Shown here in pieces: positions 25,225 through 36,660 of a stretch of 61,264 nt of DNA (position 1 is the first letter of the stretch; each line of letters begins with the position of its first letter). Where the stretch lies: positions 1-61,264 of the forward strand of contig NZ_BJOC01000006.1 in NCBI RefSeq assembly GCF_006540005.1, given 5' to 3'. Both the position numbers and the translations under genes were made by a program. Source of the stretch: Halomonas halmophila. GTDB lineage: Bacteria; Pseudomonadota; Gammaproteobacteria; Pseudomonadales; Halomonadaceae. A model generated the notes under the pieces. It was not told the origin of the DNA. It made no database searches and saw only the letters and a program-made list of their open reading frames with translations.

Positions 25225-25973
25225 TGCGCCTGATCCAGGTCAGCGACTGCCACCTGCACGCCGACCCGGCGGCACGCTCCAGAACCGGCAACCCCTACCG
25301 CCAATGGTGTCGAGTCCTCGATGAGGTGGCCCGTTATCAGCCGGACATGTTGCTGGTCACGGGCGATATCAGCCAGGACGACAGCCAGGCTTCCTATGTG
25401 CTGGCGGAGCGCGAACTGGCGCGTCTGGAATGCCCCTGGTACTGGCTGCCCGGCAATCATGATGTGCCCGCCCTTATGCAGCAGTTTCAGGCGCCGACGA
25501 CCCGGGTCGACCTGGGCTCGGTCGACATGCTGCTGTTGAATACCCAGGTCATCGGCGAGGCGCACGGCAAGCTGGGCCCCGAACGGCTTGCCGCCCTGGA
25601 TGCCGAATTGAGCAGGAGCCAGCGAGCCCCTCTGCTGGCCATGCATCATCCGCCGCTGGCGGTCGGCTCGGCCTGGATCGATGCCCTGGGGCTCGTCGAT
25701 GCGGCCGAGTTCTGGCAAGTGCTGGCCGCGCATGAGCCGGTCGAGGCGATCTTCTGCGGTCATGTGCACCAGGCCTTTGATACGCGACAGGCGCTACCCC
25801 GGGGAGAGGTGCCGGTGCATGCCTGCCCGTCGACCTCGGACCAGTTCCTGCCCGGCTCCCGGGCCTTTGCCGTCGACAGTGAAGCCCTTCCGGGCTTTCG
25901 CATCATCGACCTGCCGCCATCTGCCGACAATGGAGCCGTGTCGACCCGGGTGGTGCGCGTCCCTCTGCCTTGA
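25224..25973 (+). CDS. cpdA: 3',5'-cyclic-AMP phosphodiesterase CpdA
   Basis: A 249-residue metallophosphoesterase that breaks down cAMP. All metal-site motifs are present: QVSDCHLH (Asp8, His10), VTGDISQD, PGNHDVP, MHHPPL and GHVHQ. I chose the ATG at 25224, which overlaps the yqiB stop by one base and gives the expected MRLIQVSD start. It ends 16 bases from the stop of the convergent cmoB. The role in cAMP control is from the family; specificity was not tested here. Confidence 0.92.
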   Translation: MRLIQVSDCHLHADPAARSRTGNPYRQWCRVLDEVARYQPDMLLVTGDISQDDSQASYVLAERELARLECPWYWLPGNHDVPALMQQFQAPTTRVDLGSVDMLLLNTQVIGEAHGKLGPERLAALDAELSRSQRAPLLAMHHPPLAVGSAWIDALGLVDAAEFWQVLAAHEPVEAIFCGHVHQAFDTRQALPRGEVPVHACPSTSDQFLPGSRAFAVDSEALPGFRIIDLPPSADNGAVSTRVVRVPLP

Positions 25974-25989
25974 GCCGCCGCAGCACTGC

Positions 25990-26985
25990 CTAGCCGGGAC
26001 GGTTGGCGATGATGACGGCGCGGCGTGGCGCCGGATAGCCCTCCCGGGTCAGGCTCGGATCCCTCGGGTCGAGGAAGTCGGCCAGGGACTGGAAGGTCAT
26101 CCAGTCGGTGGCGCGCTGCTCGTCGAGCCGGGTGTCGGCCTCGTCGACGACGCGGACATTCTCGAAGCCGCAGCGTTCCAGCCAGCCCGTCAGCGCGGCG
26201 GAGGACGGCAGGAAGTAGACGTTCGGCATGGCGGCGTAACGCTCGCCCGGCAGCAGCACTGTGGTGGCGTCGCCGCGCACCACCAGGGTTTCCAGCACCA
26301 GCTCGCCGCCCGGTCGCAGGGCCGCCTTGAGCTGGAGCAGGTGTTCCAGGGGCGAGGGGCGGTGATAGAGCACGCCCATGGAGAAGACGGTATCGAACGC
26401 CGCCAGGTTCTCCGGTACCGCCTCGATACCCACCGGAAGGAAGTGGGTGCGCCCCTGGTCCGCCTCGCCGATGAAATGGCGTACCGCCTGGAACTGCCAG
26501 AAAAAACGTGGTGAGGGGTCGATGACCAGCGTGAAGGCGGCACCGGCACCGGTCATGCGCCAGGCGTGATAGCCATTGCCACCACCGACATCGAGTACTC
26601 GACGCCCACGCAGCGGTGCCAGGTGAGGCGCCAGGCGTTGCCACTTCCAGTCCGAGCGCCATTCGCTGTCGATGCTGACGCCACCGAGTCGGTAGGGGCC
26701 CTTGCGCCAGGGCGCCAAGGCGCGCAACAGATTCTCGCACTGGCGCTGCCGGCTGGCATCGAGCTCGCAGTCCACCGTCACGCTGTCGGCATCGAGCGCC
26801 ACATGCCGCGGCTCGGGCAGTGCCGGCAGTTTGGCCACGGCCTTTTCCCAGGCCGGCAGGTCGCCATAGCGTTTGGGGTCGAGGGCTTGGTCGAGCTGTT
26901 CGGGCAGTCTGGCCAGCCAGCGGTCGAGTCGCTGATCGAGCAAGGCCTGGTACAGCGGACGGTGCACGTCGTGGCGGGTCGACAT
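25990..26985 (-). CDS. cmoB: tRNA U34 carboxymethyltransferase CmoB
   Basis: A 331-residue enzyme transferring the carboxymethyl group of carboxy-SAM to 5-hydroxyuridine 34 of tRNAs, giving cmo5U for wobble reading. Characteristic blocks are RKGPYRLGGVSIDSEWRSDWKW with the downstream LRGRRVLDVGGGNGYHAWRM, FWQFQAVRHFIG, FDTVFSMGVLYHRPSPLEHL and VYFLPS. The start overlaps the cmoA stop by one base, so cmoA and cmoB are translationally coupled. Confidence 0.95.
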   Translation of the reverse strand: MSTRHDVHRPLYQALLDQRLDRWLARLPEQLDQALDPKRYGDLPAWEKAVAKLPALPEPRHVALDADSVTVDCELDASRQRQCENLLRALAPWRKGPYRLGGVSIDSEWRSDWKWQRLAPHLAPLRGRRVLDVGGGNGYHAWRMTGAGAAFTLVIDPSPRFFWQFQAVRHFIGEADQGRTHFLPVGIEAVPENLAAFDTVFSMGVLYHRPSPLEHLLQLKAALRPGGELVLETLVVRGDATTVLLPGERYAAMPNVYFLPSSAALTGWLERCGFENVRVVDEADTRLDEQRATDWMTFQSLADFLDPRDPSLTREGYPAPRRAVIIANRPG

Positions 26986-27728
26986 CAGGCCTCCTTGAAG
27001 GCGATCACAGCGGCGAAGTTCAGGTACTGGAACCAGGTCAACGAACGGCTGAAGCCGGCGTCCGCGAGTCGGGCATGATGGGCCGCCAGGGTGTCCGGCA
27101 CCAGGACGTTTTCCAGGGCGGTGCGCTTCTGGCTGATTTCCAGGTCGCTGTAGCCATTGGCGCGCTTGAAGTCGTGGTAGCGCTCGACCAGCCAGGCATT
27201 GTCCTGTTCATCATCGGCGACGATCTTTTCGGACAGGATCAGCACGCCGCCGGGCTCGAGTGCCTCGTAGAGGCGCGCGATGACGCTGTTGCGATCCTCG
27301 GGGGCGAGAAACTGCAGGGTGAAGTTGAGCAGGATCATGCCCGAGGCCTCGAAGGCATGCCGGCGGATATCGTCCTCGATCACCGTCATGTCATGGGCGG
27401 GGCATTCCTCGCGCAGGGTCTGGCTGGCACGCTCGACCATGGCCGGCGACAGGTCGATGCCGGTATAGCGGAAGGCATCGGGCGGCAGCTGGCCGGCCAG
27501 GGCCAGGCCGGCGGCGCCCAGTGAGCAGCCCAGGTCATGGACGTGGCCGCCATGACGCAGATGTCGCCGGGCCAGCGGCCCCAGCATGGCCAGGATCTGC
27601 CCGTAACCGGGCACGGAGCGACGGATCATGTCCGGGAAGCAGGCGACCACGCGTTCATCGAAGGAAAAGCGTGCGACTCTGTCCAGGGGTGTCGAAAAGA
27701 TGCCGTCACGGTAAGATGCATTACTCAT
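26985..27728 (-). CDS. cmoA: Carboxy-S-adenosyl-L-methionine synthase CmoA
   Basis: A 247-residue member of the methyltransferase fold that makes carboxy-SAM from SAM and prephenate. Diagnostic stretches are FDERVVACFPDMIRRSVPGY, HDLGCSLGAAGLAL, YTGIDLSPAMVERA and LNFTLQFLAPEDRN. It is first in the cmoA-cmoB unit. A TAGAAT box on the minus strand (27767-27762) is a likely -10 element in the 85-bp gap shared with pgi. Confidence 0.96.
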   Translation of the reverse strand: MSNASYRDGIFSTPLDRVARFSFDERVVACFPDMIRRSVPGYGQILAMLGPLARRHLRHGGHVHDLGCSLGAAGLALAGQLPPDAFRYTGIDLSPAMVERASQTLREECPAHDMTVIEDDIRRHAFEASGMILLNFTLQFLAPEDRNSVIARLYEALEPGGVLILSEKIVADDEQDNAWLVERYHDFKRANGYSDLEISQKRTALENVLVPDTLAAHHARLADAGFSRSLTWFQYLNFAAVIAFKEA

Positions 27729-27813
27729 GGGAAGGTCGAAGCGTTGGGCTGGAAGCCCGTCATTCTACGCTTCCCTGCCGCAGGCTGCACACAGGACGAT
27801 CAGGAGTGGATTG

Positions 27814-29487
27814 ATGAGCCAATGCCCCGTGGAACACAGGGAGGCCTGGCGAGCGCTGGCCGAGCATGCCGAGGGCATGGGGCAGCGTCACCTGCGCGAG
27901 CTGTTCGCCGGCCATCAGGCACGCTTTGCCGATTTCAGCCGCGAGGCGGCCGGCCTGACGCTGGATCTGTCCAAGCAGCGCTGGGACAGCCGGACCCTGG
28001 AGCTGTTGTTGAACCTGGCCAGGGAGGCCGGTGTCGAGGACTCGATCCGCGGCCTGCTGGCCGGCGAGCGCCTCAACCTGAGCGAGAATCGGCCCGCCCT
28101 GCACACGGCCCTGCGCCTGCCGGCGGACGCCAGGCTCGAGGTGGAAGGCGAGGACCTGGTGGCCTCGGTGCATGACACCCTGGCGCGCATGGAGCGCATG
28201 GTCGAACGCTTCCACGCCGGTCAATGGCGCGGCGCCACCGGCAAGCCGATCCGCGATGTGGTCAACCTGGGCGTCGGCGGTTCCGACCTCGGTCCGCTGA
28301 TGGTCACGCATGCACTGGCGGACTACCGCCCGCAGGGGCATTACCACATCGATGTGCATTTCGCCTCGACCATGGACGGCTCGCAACTCGCCGACTACCT
28401 GGGCCGCCTCAACCCGGAGACGACGCTCTTCGTGCTGTCGTCCAAGTCCTTCACGACCATCGATACCCTGACCAATGCGCGGACCGCGCGGGACTGGCTG
28501 AAGGCGCGGCTGCTGGGCAGCGACCGCGAGGAGGGTGTCGACGAGTCGCTGTTGATGCGTCAGCATTTCATCGGTGTCTCGGCGAGCCCCGAGAAGATGC
28601 GCGAGTGGGGCATCGATGATGCGCACCAGCTGGAGTTCTGGGAGTGGGTCGGCGGGCGCTATTCCCTCTGGGGTGGCATCGGACTGCCCATCGCCCTGGT
28701 CGTCGGCATGGACAACTTCCGCGAGCTGCTCGCCGGCGCGCACGACATGGACCGACACTTCAGCGAGGCCGAGCTGGGCGACAACCTGCCGGTGCTGCTG
28801 GCGCTGGCGGGTATCTGGAATGTCAACTTCCTGGATATCCGGGCCCATTCGATCCTGCCCTATGACGGCCGGCTGGAATACTTCGCGGCCTACCTCGAGC
28901 AGCTGGAAATGGAGTCCAACGGCAAGTCGGTCAATCATGATGGCGAGCCGGTCAACTATTCGACCTGCCCGGTGCTCTGGGGGCAGCTCGGTCCCAATGC
29001 CCAGCACGCCTTCTATCAGCTGTTGCATCAGGGCACCCAGTCGGTAGTGTGCGACTTCATCGCCCCGAGGGTGCGCTATGACGATGTGGACGACCCGGCG
29101 ACCCGGGACCACCTGATGAGCCAGCATCGTCTCACCCTGGCCAACTGTTTCGCCCAGTCGCGGGCCCTGATGCTGGGCGATGCGGCACTCGACGAGGACG
29201 GGCCGCGCCCGGGCCACAAGCGTTATGCCGGCAACCAGCCCTCCAGCACCCTGCTGCTCGACCGCCTGACACCGCGCACCCTGGGTGCCCTGGTGGCGCT
29301 CTACGAACACAAGGTCTTCGTGCAGGCGACCATCTGGGATATCAATCCCTTCGACCAGTGGGGCGTCGAGCTGGGCAAGACCCTGGCCGGCGAAACGCGC
29401 CGCATTCTGGAGCACCAGGCCGGCATCGATGGCATGGATGATTCCACCCGCGGATTGATCGAGGCCGTCTGGGCGGCAGAGTCGTGA
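27814..29487 (+). CDS. pgi: Glucose-6-phosphate isomerase
   Basis: A 557-residue enzyme interconverting glucose 6-phosphate and fructose 6-phosphate. It shows LNLSENRPALHTALR, the sugar-phosphate loop VNLGVGGSDLGPLM and VLSSKSFTTIDT, GRYSLWGGIGLPIAL, the catalytic GKSVNHDGEPVNYSTCPVLWG region and the C-terminal signature NPFDQWGVELGKTLA. The ATG at 27814 follows AGGAG (27802-27806). It is divergent from cmoA. In E. coli the neighbouring nudF-yqiB-cpdA-yqiA-parE genes are contiguous, so pgi and cmoAB are inserted into that order here. Confidence 0.97.
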   Translation: MSQCPVEHREAWRALAEHAEGMGQRHLRELFAGHQARFADFSREAAGLTLDLSKQRWDSRTLELLLNLAREAGVEDSIRGLLAGERLNLSENRPALHTALRLPADARLEVEGEDLVASVHDTLARMERMVERFHAGQWRGATGKPIRDVVNLGVGGSDLGPLMVTHALADYRPQGHYHIDVHFASTMDGSQLADYLGRLNPETTLFVLSSKSFTTIDTLTNARTARDWLKARLLGSDREEGVDESLLMRQHFIGVSASPEKMREWGIDDAHQLEFWEWVGGRYSLWGGIGLPIALVVGMDNFRELLAGAHDMDRHFSEAELGDNLPVLLALAGIWNVNFLDIRAHSILPYDGRLEYFAAYLEQLEMESNGKSVNHDGEPVNYSTCPVLWGQLGPNAQHAFYQLLHQGTQSVVCDFIAPRVRYDDVDDPATRDHLMSQHRLTLANCFAQSRALMLGDAALDEDGPRPGHKRYAGNQPSSTLLLDRLTPRTLGALVALYEHKVFVQATIWDINPFDQWGVELGKTLAGETRRILEHQAGIDGMDDSTRGLIEAVWAAES

Positions 29488-29551
29488 ACCCGGTCGCCTG
29501 GGGCCTCCGGCGCGGATCTTTCATGCTGGCCATATATACAGTTTTTCGCGT

Positions 29552-30208
29552 ATGCTGAATGCCATGCCCGCTTTGCCGACCGCCAGTGGTGTGCTCTACC
29601 TGCACGGCTTCAACAGTGGCAGTGCCTCACCCAAGGCCGCCCTGGTGTGCGAGGCCTGTGAAGGCCTGTCACTGCCGTGTGCGACGCCGGACCTGCCTCA
29701 CCGCCCCGACCAGGCCCTGGCCCTGTCCGAGGCCGAGCTGGCCGGGCTGGGGGCGGCGCCCATGGTCGTCGGCAGCTCCATGGGCGGCTTTCTGGCCAGC
29801 GTGCTGGCCGAACGCCATGAGTTGACGGCTGCGCTGATCAATCCGGCCGTGGCACCGGCGCGGCTGGTGGCCGACTGGGTCGGCAGGCCCCACGTCAACC
29901 CTTACACTGGCGAGCACTTTCGGGTGGAGGACGCCCATCGTCGAGCACTGGCGGCCATGACCCCGGCATCCGTCTCGCCCTGGCGCTATCTTTTGTTGCT
30001 GGGCACCGCCGACGCCACGCTGGCGCCGCAGGATGCCTGGCAGCTGTACCGGGGCGCACGCACCATCCTGCACCCCGGGGGTGATCACGGCTTCAGTGCG
30101 CTGGCGGATTATCTGCCGGCCATCATGGCTCATGGCGGTCACGCCCTGTCCGCGGAGCGGGCCACAGCGTTGAGGAAGGAACCAAATGACCCTAACCAGT
30201 CCGGGTGA
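29552..30208 (+). CDS. yqiA: YqiA family esterase (alpha/beta hydrolase)
   Basis: A 218-residue small hydrolase. The start of the fold, VLYLHGFNSGSASPKA, the nucleophile elbow GSSMGGFLA (Ser) and the late GGDHGFS (His) form the expected catalytic set. E. coli YqiA has esterase activity on short acyl esters. The start is uncertain: ATGs at 29552 and 29564 are both in frame and neither has a good ribosome-binding site. It ends 3 bases before parE, the conserved neighbour, and is probably co-transcribed with it. Confidence 0.87.
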   Translation: MLNAMPALPTASGVLYLHGFNSGSASPKAALVCEACEGLSLPCATPDLPHRPDQALALSEAELAGLGAAPMVVGSSMGGFLASVLAERHELTAALINPAVAPARLVADWVGRPHVNPYTGEHFRVEDAHRRALAAMTPASVSPWRYLLLLGTADATLAPQDAWQLYRGARTILHPGGDHGFSALADYLPAIMAHGGHALSAERATALRKEPNDPNQSG

Positions 30209-32089
<1,881 letters not shown>

Positions 32090-32092
<3 letters not shown>

Positions 32093-32172
32093 GAGAGAAG
32101 AAGGAAGACGTAAGAGGGAAGAGAGTCTAGGGGTTCTTCCTTCTTCAAGGCGCGAAGCGCCGATCTTCCCTG
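32090..32172. repeat. Composite purine/hairpin/pyrimidine element (parE-parC gap)
   Basis: The left arm (32090-32126) is purine-rich with GTAAGAGAGAAGAAGGAAGA and GTAAGAGGGAAGAG. The right arm (32133-32171) is TTCTTCCTTCTTCAA, then the hairpin GGCGCGAAGCGCC, then GATCTTCCCTG. The right arm matches the mdh-HAD copy almost base for base (TTCAAGGCGCGAAGCGCCG in both). The arms are opposite in strand, so the RNA could fold as a long imperfect hairpin between the two subunit genes. Confidence 0.8.
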
Positions 32173-32217
32173 TTCTGACTGTGTTTTTCTCCTGATGGCA
32201 GATAGGGCCCAGAACCC

Positions 32218-34476
32218 ATGACCATGGATATCCAGGTGGCGGAGGGCGACGTCGAGCGTCTGTCCCTTCGCGAGTATACCGAGAAGGCGTATCTCGATTA
32301 TTCGATGTACGTCATTCTCGACCGCGCCTTGCCGCATATCGGCGATGGCATGAAGCCGGTGCAGCGCCGCATCATCTACGCCATGCGCGAGCTGTCGCTG
32401 AGTGCCAGCGCCAAGTACAAGAAGTCGGCGCGGACCGTCGGCGATGTGCTGGGCAAGTTTCACCCGCACGGTGACAGCGCCTGCTACGAGGCCATGGTGC
32501 TGATGGCGCAGTCCTTTAGTTACCGCTATCCGCTGGTGGATGGCCAGGGCAACTGGGGCAGCCCGGACGATCCCAAGTCCTTCGCCGCCATGCGCTATAC
32601 CGAGGCGCGGTTGTCGAAGTTCTCCGAGGTGCTGCTCAGCGAGCTGGGGCAGGGCACCGTGGACTGGGCGCCCAACTTCGACGGCACCATGAACGAGCCC
32701 GTGGTGCTGCCGGCGCGCCTGCCGCATGTGCTGCTGAATGGCGGGACCGGCATCGCGGTGGGCATGGCGACGGATATTCCGCCGCACAATGTCCACGAGG
32801 TGGTCGAGGCCACCTGTCATCTGCTGCGCCAGCCCGAGGCGACCACCGTCGACCTGCTGGCGCACATGCCGGGGCCGGACTTCCCCACCGAGGCCGAGAT
32901 CATCACGCCGGCGGCGGAGCTGCGCAAGACCTACGAGAGTGGTCGTGGCTCGGTGAAGGTCCGGGCACGTTACGCGCGTGAAGAAGGCAATGTGGTGATC
33001 ACCGCGCTGCCCTATCAGGTCAGCGGCGCCAAGGTGCTCGAGCAGATTGCCGGACAGATGCAGGCCAAGAAGCTGCCCATGGTCGCCGATCTGCGCGACG
33101 AGTCCACCCATGAGGAGCCCACGCGGCTGGTCATCGAGCCGCGTTCCAACCGGGTCGATATCGAATCCCTGATGGCGCATCTGTTCGCCACCACGGACCT
33201 CGAGAAGAACATTCGCGTCAACATGAACGTGATCGGCCTGGATGGCCGGCCGCGTGTGCTGTCGCTGGCCGGCATGCTCGGCGAGTGGCTGGACTTCCGG
33301 CGCAGCACGGTGCGCCGGCGTCTCGAGCATCGTCTGGGCAAGGTCGAGGACCGCCTGCACATCCTCGAGGGCCTGCTGACGGCCTACCTCAATATCGATG
33401 AGGTCATTCGTATCATCCGCGAGGAAGACGAGCCCAAGCCGGCTCTGATCCAGACCTTCGGGCTGAGCGAGCGTCAGGCCGAGGCCATTCTCGAGCTGCG
33501 TCTGCGCCACCTCGCCAAGCTCGAAGAGATGAAGATTCGTGGCGAGCAGGACGATCTCGAGGAAGAGCGCAAGCACCTCAAGGAGCTGCTGGGCAACGAG
33601 GCGGCGCTGACCGACCTGATCGAGCGCGAGCTGCGCGAAGCCGCCGAGCAGCACGGTGATGCGCGTCGGGCGCCCCTGGTCGAACGTCAGGAGGCCAGGG
33701 CACTGTCCGAGGTCGAGCTGATCGGGGCCGACCCTGTCACGGTGGTGCTCTCCGAGAAGGGCTGGATCCGCAGTGCCAAGGGCCACGACATCGATCCGTC
33801 GGGGCTTTCCTACAAGGCGGGGGATCGCTTCGCGCTGGCGGCCCGCGGCAAGACCAACCAGCCGCTGGTGCTGCTCGACGACACCGGGCGCGCCTACACC
33901 CTGGCCGCCCATAACCTGCCCAGTGCGCGCAGTCAGGGCGAGCCGGTGACCGGCCGGGTCAATGTGGCGGCCGGGGCGCACATGGCCGGCGTCATGCTGG
34001 CCCCGCCGACAGCACGGTATGTGCTGTGCTCCGATGGCGGCTACGGCTTCGTCGCTGCGCTGGAATCGCTGACCGGCAAGAACAAGGCCGGCAAGGGCGT
34101 ATTGACGGTTCCCAAGGGCTGTAACGTATTGCCACCGATCCAGGTGCCGGAAGGCGAGGGGATCAGTGTCGCCACGGTGTCCAACGAGGGCCGCCTGCTG
34201 GTCTTCCCGCTGGAGCAACTGCCCGAGATGGCCAAGGGCAAGGGCAACAAGATGATCGATATTCCGGGCGCGCGTGCGGCACGGCGCGAGGAATTCCTGC
34301 GCGACCTGGCGCTGCTCGGCCCCGGCCAGGCCCTGGTGGTGCACGCCGGCAAGCGCAAGCTGACCCTCAAGGCCAGCGAGCTGGACTATTATCGAGGTGA
34401 GCGCGGGCGCCGCGGCAGCAAGTTGCCCAGAGGCCTGCAGAAGGTCGACCGACTTGAGGCGGAAGAGGGAAGATAG
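32218..34476 (+). CDS. parC: DNA topoisomerase IV subunit A
   Basis: A 752-residue DNA cleavage subunit. The catalytic Tyr127 is in [11 protein letters not shown]. The quinolone region [15 protein letters not shown] has Ser87 and Glu91, the positions matching the wild-type Ser80 and Glu84 of E. coli, so no classical resistance change is seen. The C-terminal beta-pinwheel repeats follow (about 500-740). The last residues EEGR and the TAG stop are read from GGAAGAGGGAAGATAG, which is repeat sequence. A second ATG two codons in (32224) is possible. The gap to parE is filled by a repeat. Confidence 0.96.
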   Translation: MTMDIQVAEGDVERLSLREYTEKAYLDYSMYVILDRALPHIGDGMKPVQRRIIYAMRELSLSASAKYKKSARTVGDVLGKFHPHGDSACYEAMVLMAQSFSYRYPLVDGQGNWGSPDDPKSFAAMRYTEARLSKFSEVLLSELGQGTVDWAPNFDGTMNEPVVLPARLPHVLLNGGTGIAVGMATDIPPHNVHEVVEATCHLLRQPEATTVDLLAHMPGPDFPTEAEIITPAAELRKTYESGRGSVKVRARYAREEGNVVITALPYQVSGAKVLEQIAGQMQAKKLPMVADLRDESTHEEPTRLVIEPRSNRVDIESLMAHLFATTDLEKNIRVNMNVIGLDGRPRVLSLAGMLGEWLDFRRSTVRRRLEHRLGKVEDRLHILEGLLTAYLNIDEVIRIIREEDEPKPALIQTFGLSERQAEAILELRLRHLAKLEEMKIRGEQDDLEEERKHLKELLGNEAALTDLIERELREAAEQHGDARRAPLVERQEARALSEVELIGADPVTVVLSEKGWIRSAKGHDIDPSGLSYKAGDRFALAARGKTNQPLVLLDDTGRAYTLAAHNLPSARSQGEPVTGRVNVAAGAHMAGVMLAPPTARYVLCSDGGYGFVAALESLTGKNKAGKGVLTVPKGCNVLPPIQVPEGEGISVATVSNEGRLLVFPLEQLPEMAKGKGNKMIDIPGARAARREEFLRDLALLGPGQALVVHAGKRKLTLKASELDYYRGERGRRGSKLPRGLQKVDRLEAEEGR

Positions 34477-34557
34477 AAGAGGGAAGACAGGAGGTGGGTT
34501 ATAGTGCTTTCTTTCTTCTTCCAGGCGCGTAGCGCCGCTCTTCCTTCTTCTTTCTAG
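34461..34557. repeat. Composite purine/hairpin/pyrimidine element (parC-serB gap)
   Basis: The left arm overlaps the last codons of parC: GGAAGAGGGAAGATAGAAGA then GGGAAGAC. The right arm (34507-34556) is TTTCTTTCTTCTTCCA, the hairpin GGCGCGTAGCGCC and GCTCTTCCTTCTTCTTTCTA. The right arm ends in the serB ribosome-binding site AGGAG. Confidence 0.8.
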
Positions 34558-34564
34558 GAGTAAC

Positions 34565-35770
34565 ATGACACGACGAGTCTTGATCCGTGCGACGGGTAAC
34601 GCTCGCCCCGGCCAGCTGGCCGGGTTGGGCCGGGCATTGGCGAGTAGCGGGGCGCGGCTGCTGGATATCAACCAGAGCGTGACCTTCGGCATGCTGTCGC
34701 TGGAGGCGCTGGTGGGCCTGGATCACGAAGCCGATCTGGAGGGGGCGCTCACGGCGGCGGGCAGCGAGCTGGGGCTCGATGTCCAGGCGGTGCAGGTCAG
34801 TGCCGAGGATTATCATCGCTGGAGCGTGCAGAGTGGCCAGCCGCGTCTGATCATGACCCTGCTGGCGCCGCGTCTGCCGGCCGGCATCCTGGCCGAGGTC
34901 GGCCTGCTGACGGCCGAGCAGGGGCTGACCGTGGAGTTGATCCACCGGCTCTCCGGCCGCGAGCCCCTGGATGGCGAAACGCCGCCCCATGGAGCCTGTG
35001 TCGAGTGCTGGCTGCGCGGCGATGAGGTGGATATCGAGGCCCTGCGCGAGAAGGCGCTGGCGCTGGGGGCCGTGCATGGCATCGATATCGCCCTGCAGGA
35101 GGACTCGATCTGGCGCCGCCATCGACGCCTGGTGTGCTTCGACATGGACTCGACGCTTATCCAGGCCGAAGTCATCGACGAACTGGCGCGGCGGCATGGA
35201 GTCTTCGATGAGGTGGCCGCGGTCACCGAACGCGCCATGCGCGGCGAGCTGGACTTCCAGCAGAGCTTTCGCGAGCGCATGGCCAAGCTCGAGGGGCTGG
35301 ACGAGTCGGTACTGGCCGACATCGCCGAGAACCTGCCGCTCATGGATGGCGTCGAGCGTCTCATGCACCACCTCAAGCGCCTGGGCTATCGCACCGCGAT
35401 TCTCTCCGGCGGCTTCACCTACTTTGCCGAATATCTGCAGAAACGACTGGGCTTCGATGAAGTGCATGCCAATGAGCTGGTCATCGACAACGGCAAGCTG
35501 ACCGGTGAAGTCCGGGAGCCGATCGTCGATGCCGAGCGCAAGGCCGAGCTGCTGCAAGGGATCGCCGCGCGCGAAGGGCTTGCCATGGAACAGACCATCG
35601 CCGTCGGCGATGGTGCCAATGACCTCAGGATGCTGGCCGCCGCCGGTCTCGGCATTGCCTTTCGTGCCAAGCCGATGGTGCAGCTGCAGGCCCGTCAGAG
35701 CATCTCGACCCTGGGGCTCGATGCGGTGCTGTACCTGATCGGCTACCGACAGGTGGACCTGGAAAGCTGA
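34565..35770 (+). CDS. serB: Phosphoserine phosphatase (with N-terminal ACT-like region)
   Basis: A 401-residue enzyme for the last step of serine synthesis. The N-terminal half (about 1-180) has two ACT-like modules (VLIRATGNARPGQLAGLGRA and LIMTLLAPRLPAGILAEV), as in the long pseudomonad-type SerB. The C-terminal HAD domain has CFDMDSTLIQAEVIDELAR (Asp193, Asp195), AILSGGFTYFAEYL and VGDGANDLRMLAAAGLGIAF. AGGAG (34556-34560) precedes the ATG. The stop shares a base with the ion-channel start (TGATG), coupling the two. Confidence 0.96.
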   Translation: MTRRVLIRATGNARPGQLAGLGRALASSGARLLDINQSVTFGMLSLEALVGLDHEADLEGALTAAGSELGLDVQAVQVSAEDYHRWSVQSGQPRLIMTLLAPRLPAGILAEVGLLTAEQGLTVELIHRLSGREPLDGETPPHGACVECWLRGDEVDIEALREKALALGAVHGIDIALQEDSIWRRHRRLVCFDMDSTLIQAEVIDELARRHGVFDEVAAVTERAMRGELDFQQSFRERMAKLEGLDESVLADIAENLPLMDGVERLMHHLKRLGYRTAILSGGFTYFAEYLQKRLGFDEVHANELVIDNGKLTGEVREPIVDAERKAELLQGIAAREGLAMEQTIAVGDGANDLRMLAAAGLGIAFRAKPMVQLQARQSISTLGLDAVLYLIGYRQVDLES

Positions 35771-36624
35771 TGAGACGATGGTTCGGCACGCGCGCCTCTG
35801 CGCTGACCTGGCGCGACCGCTTCGAGCGTATTCGCGCCAACAAGATCTTCGAAACGCTGGTGATCGCCATCATCATCGTGTCGGCCCTGTTGGTCGGGGC
35901 CAAGACCTACCCGGAAACCGGTCGCTTCCACTATTGGCTGCTGGCCATGGACATGGCGGTGACGGTCTTCTTCCTGGTGGAGATCGTGATCCGCATGGCG
36001 GCGGAAAAGCGGCTGCGCGACTTCTTCAAGCAGGGCTGGAACGTCTTCGACTTCCTGATCGTCACGGCCAGCCTGGTGCCGCTGGGCGGGTCCGATATGG
36101 TGCTGCTGGCGCGTCTGCTGCGCATCTTCCGGGTATTGCGTCTGGTGTCCATGATCCCGGAGCTGCGCATGCTGATGGCGGCCCTGATCAAGTCGATCCC
36201 GCGCATGGGCTATGTGGCGCTGTTGATGTTCATCATCTTCTACATCTATGCCGCCATCGGAAGCTTTCTGTTCGTCGATGTGGATGACTATCTGTGGGGC
36301 AACATTGCCACGGCGATGCTGACCCTGTTCCGGATCGCGACCTTCGAGGACTGGACCGACATCATGTATGCCACCCAGGAGGCTTATGCCTGGAGCTGGA
36401 TCTATTACCTGACCTTCATCTTTCTGACCGCCTTCATCTTCCTGAATATGATGATCGGCATCGTGCTGGACGTGATGCAGAAGGAGAGTGCCGCCATCGA
36501 CCGGGAAAACGGCGAGGGCGAGGAAGCCGAACTGCAGGACCTGCGCCACGATGTGCGCCAGTTGAGTGGCCAGATCGCTCGCCTCGAGGCTTCACTGCAG
36601 CGCCAGGACGACGACCACCGGTGA
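35770..36624 (+). CDS. Single-domain voltage-gated cation channel (BacNav/BacCav-like)
   Basis: A 284-residue six-helix channel subunit expected to work as a tetramer. Segments: S1 (about 29-44), S2 (56-76), S3 (91-104), S4 voltage sensor with Arg115, Arg118, Arg121 and Arg124 at every third place, S5 (147-165), pore, S6 (214-236), and a C-terminal acidic coiled coil (about 240-280). The selectivity filter is TFEDWTD (191-197). NavAb has TLESWSM there, and the calcium-selective CavAb design has TLDDWSD, so the Asp residues at the fourth and seventh places suggest calcium permeability, which is inference. The ATG overlaps the serB stop by one base. Confidence 0.9.
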   Translation: MRRWFGTRASALTWRDRFERIRANKIFETLVIAIIIVSALLVGAKTYPETGRFHYWLLAMDMAVTVFFLVEIVIRMAAEKRLRDFFKQGWNVFDFLIVTASLVPLGGSDMVLLARLLRIFRVLRLVSMIPELRMLMAALIKSIPRMGYVALLMFIIFYIYAAIGSFLFVDVDDYLWGNIATAMLTLFRIATFEDWTDIMYATQEAYAWSWIYYLTFIFLTAFIFLNMMIGIVLDVMQKESAAIDRENGEGEEAELQDLRHDVRQLSGQIARLEASLQRQDDDHR

Positions 36625-36660
36625 CCGGGCGGGCCGCTCGGCAACGCCAGAGGCCCGCGG

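Noticed and set aside
32218..34476. Quinolone-resistance change in ParC
   Set aside because: Ser87 and Glu91 match the sensitive residues of E. coli ParC.
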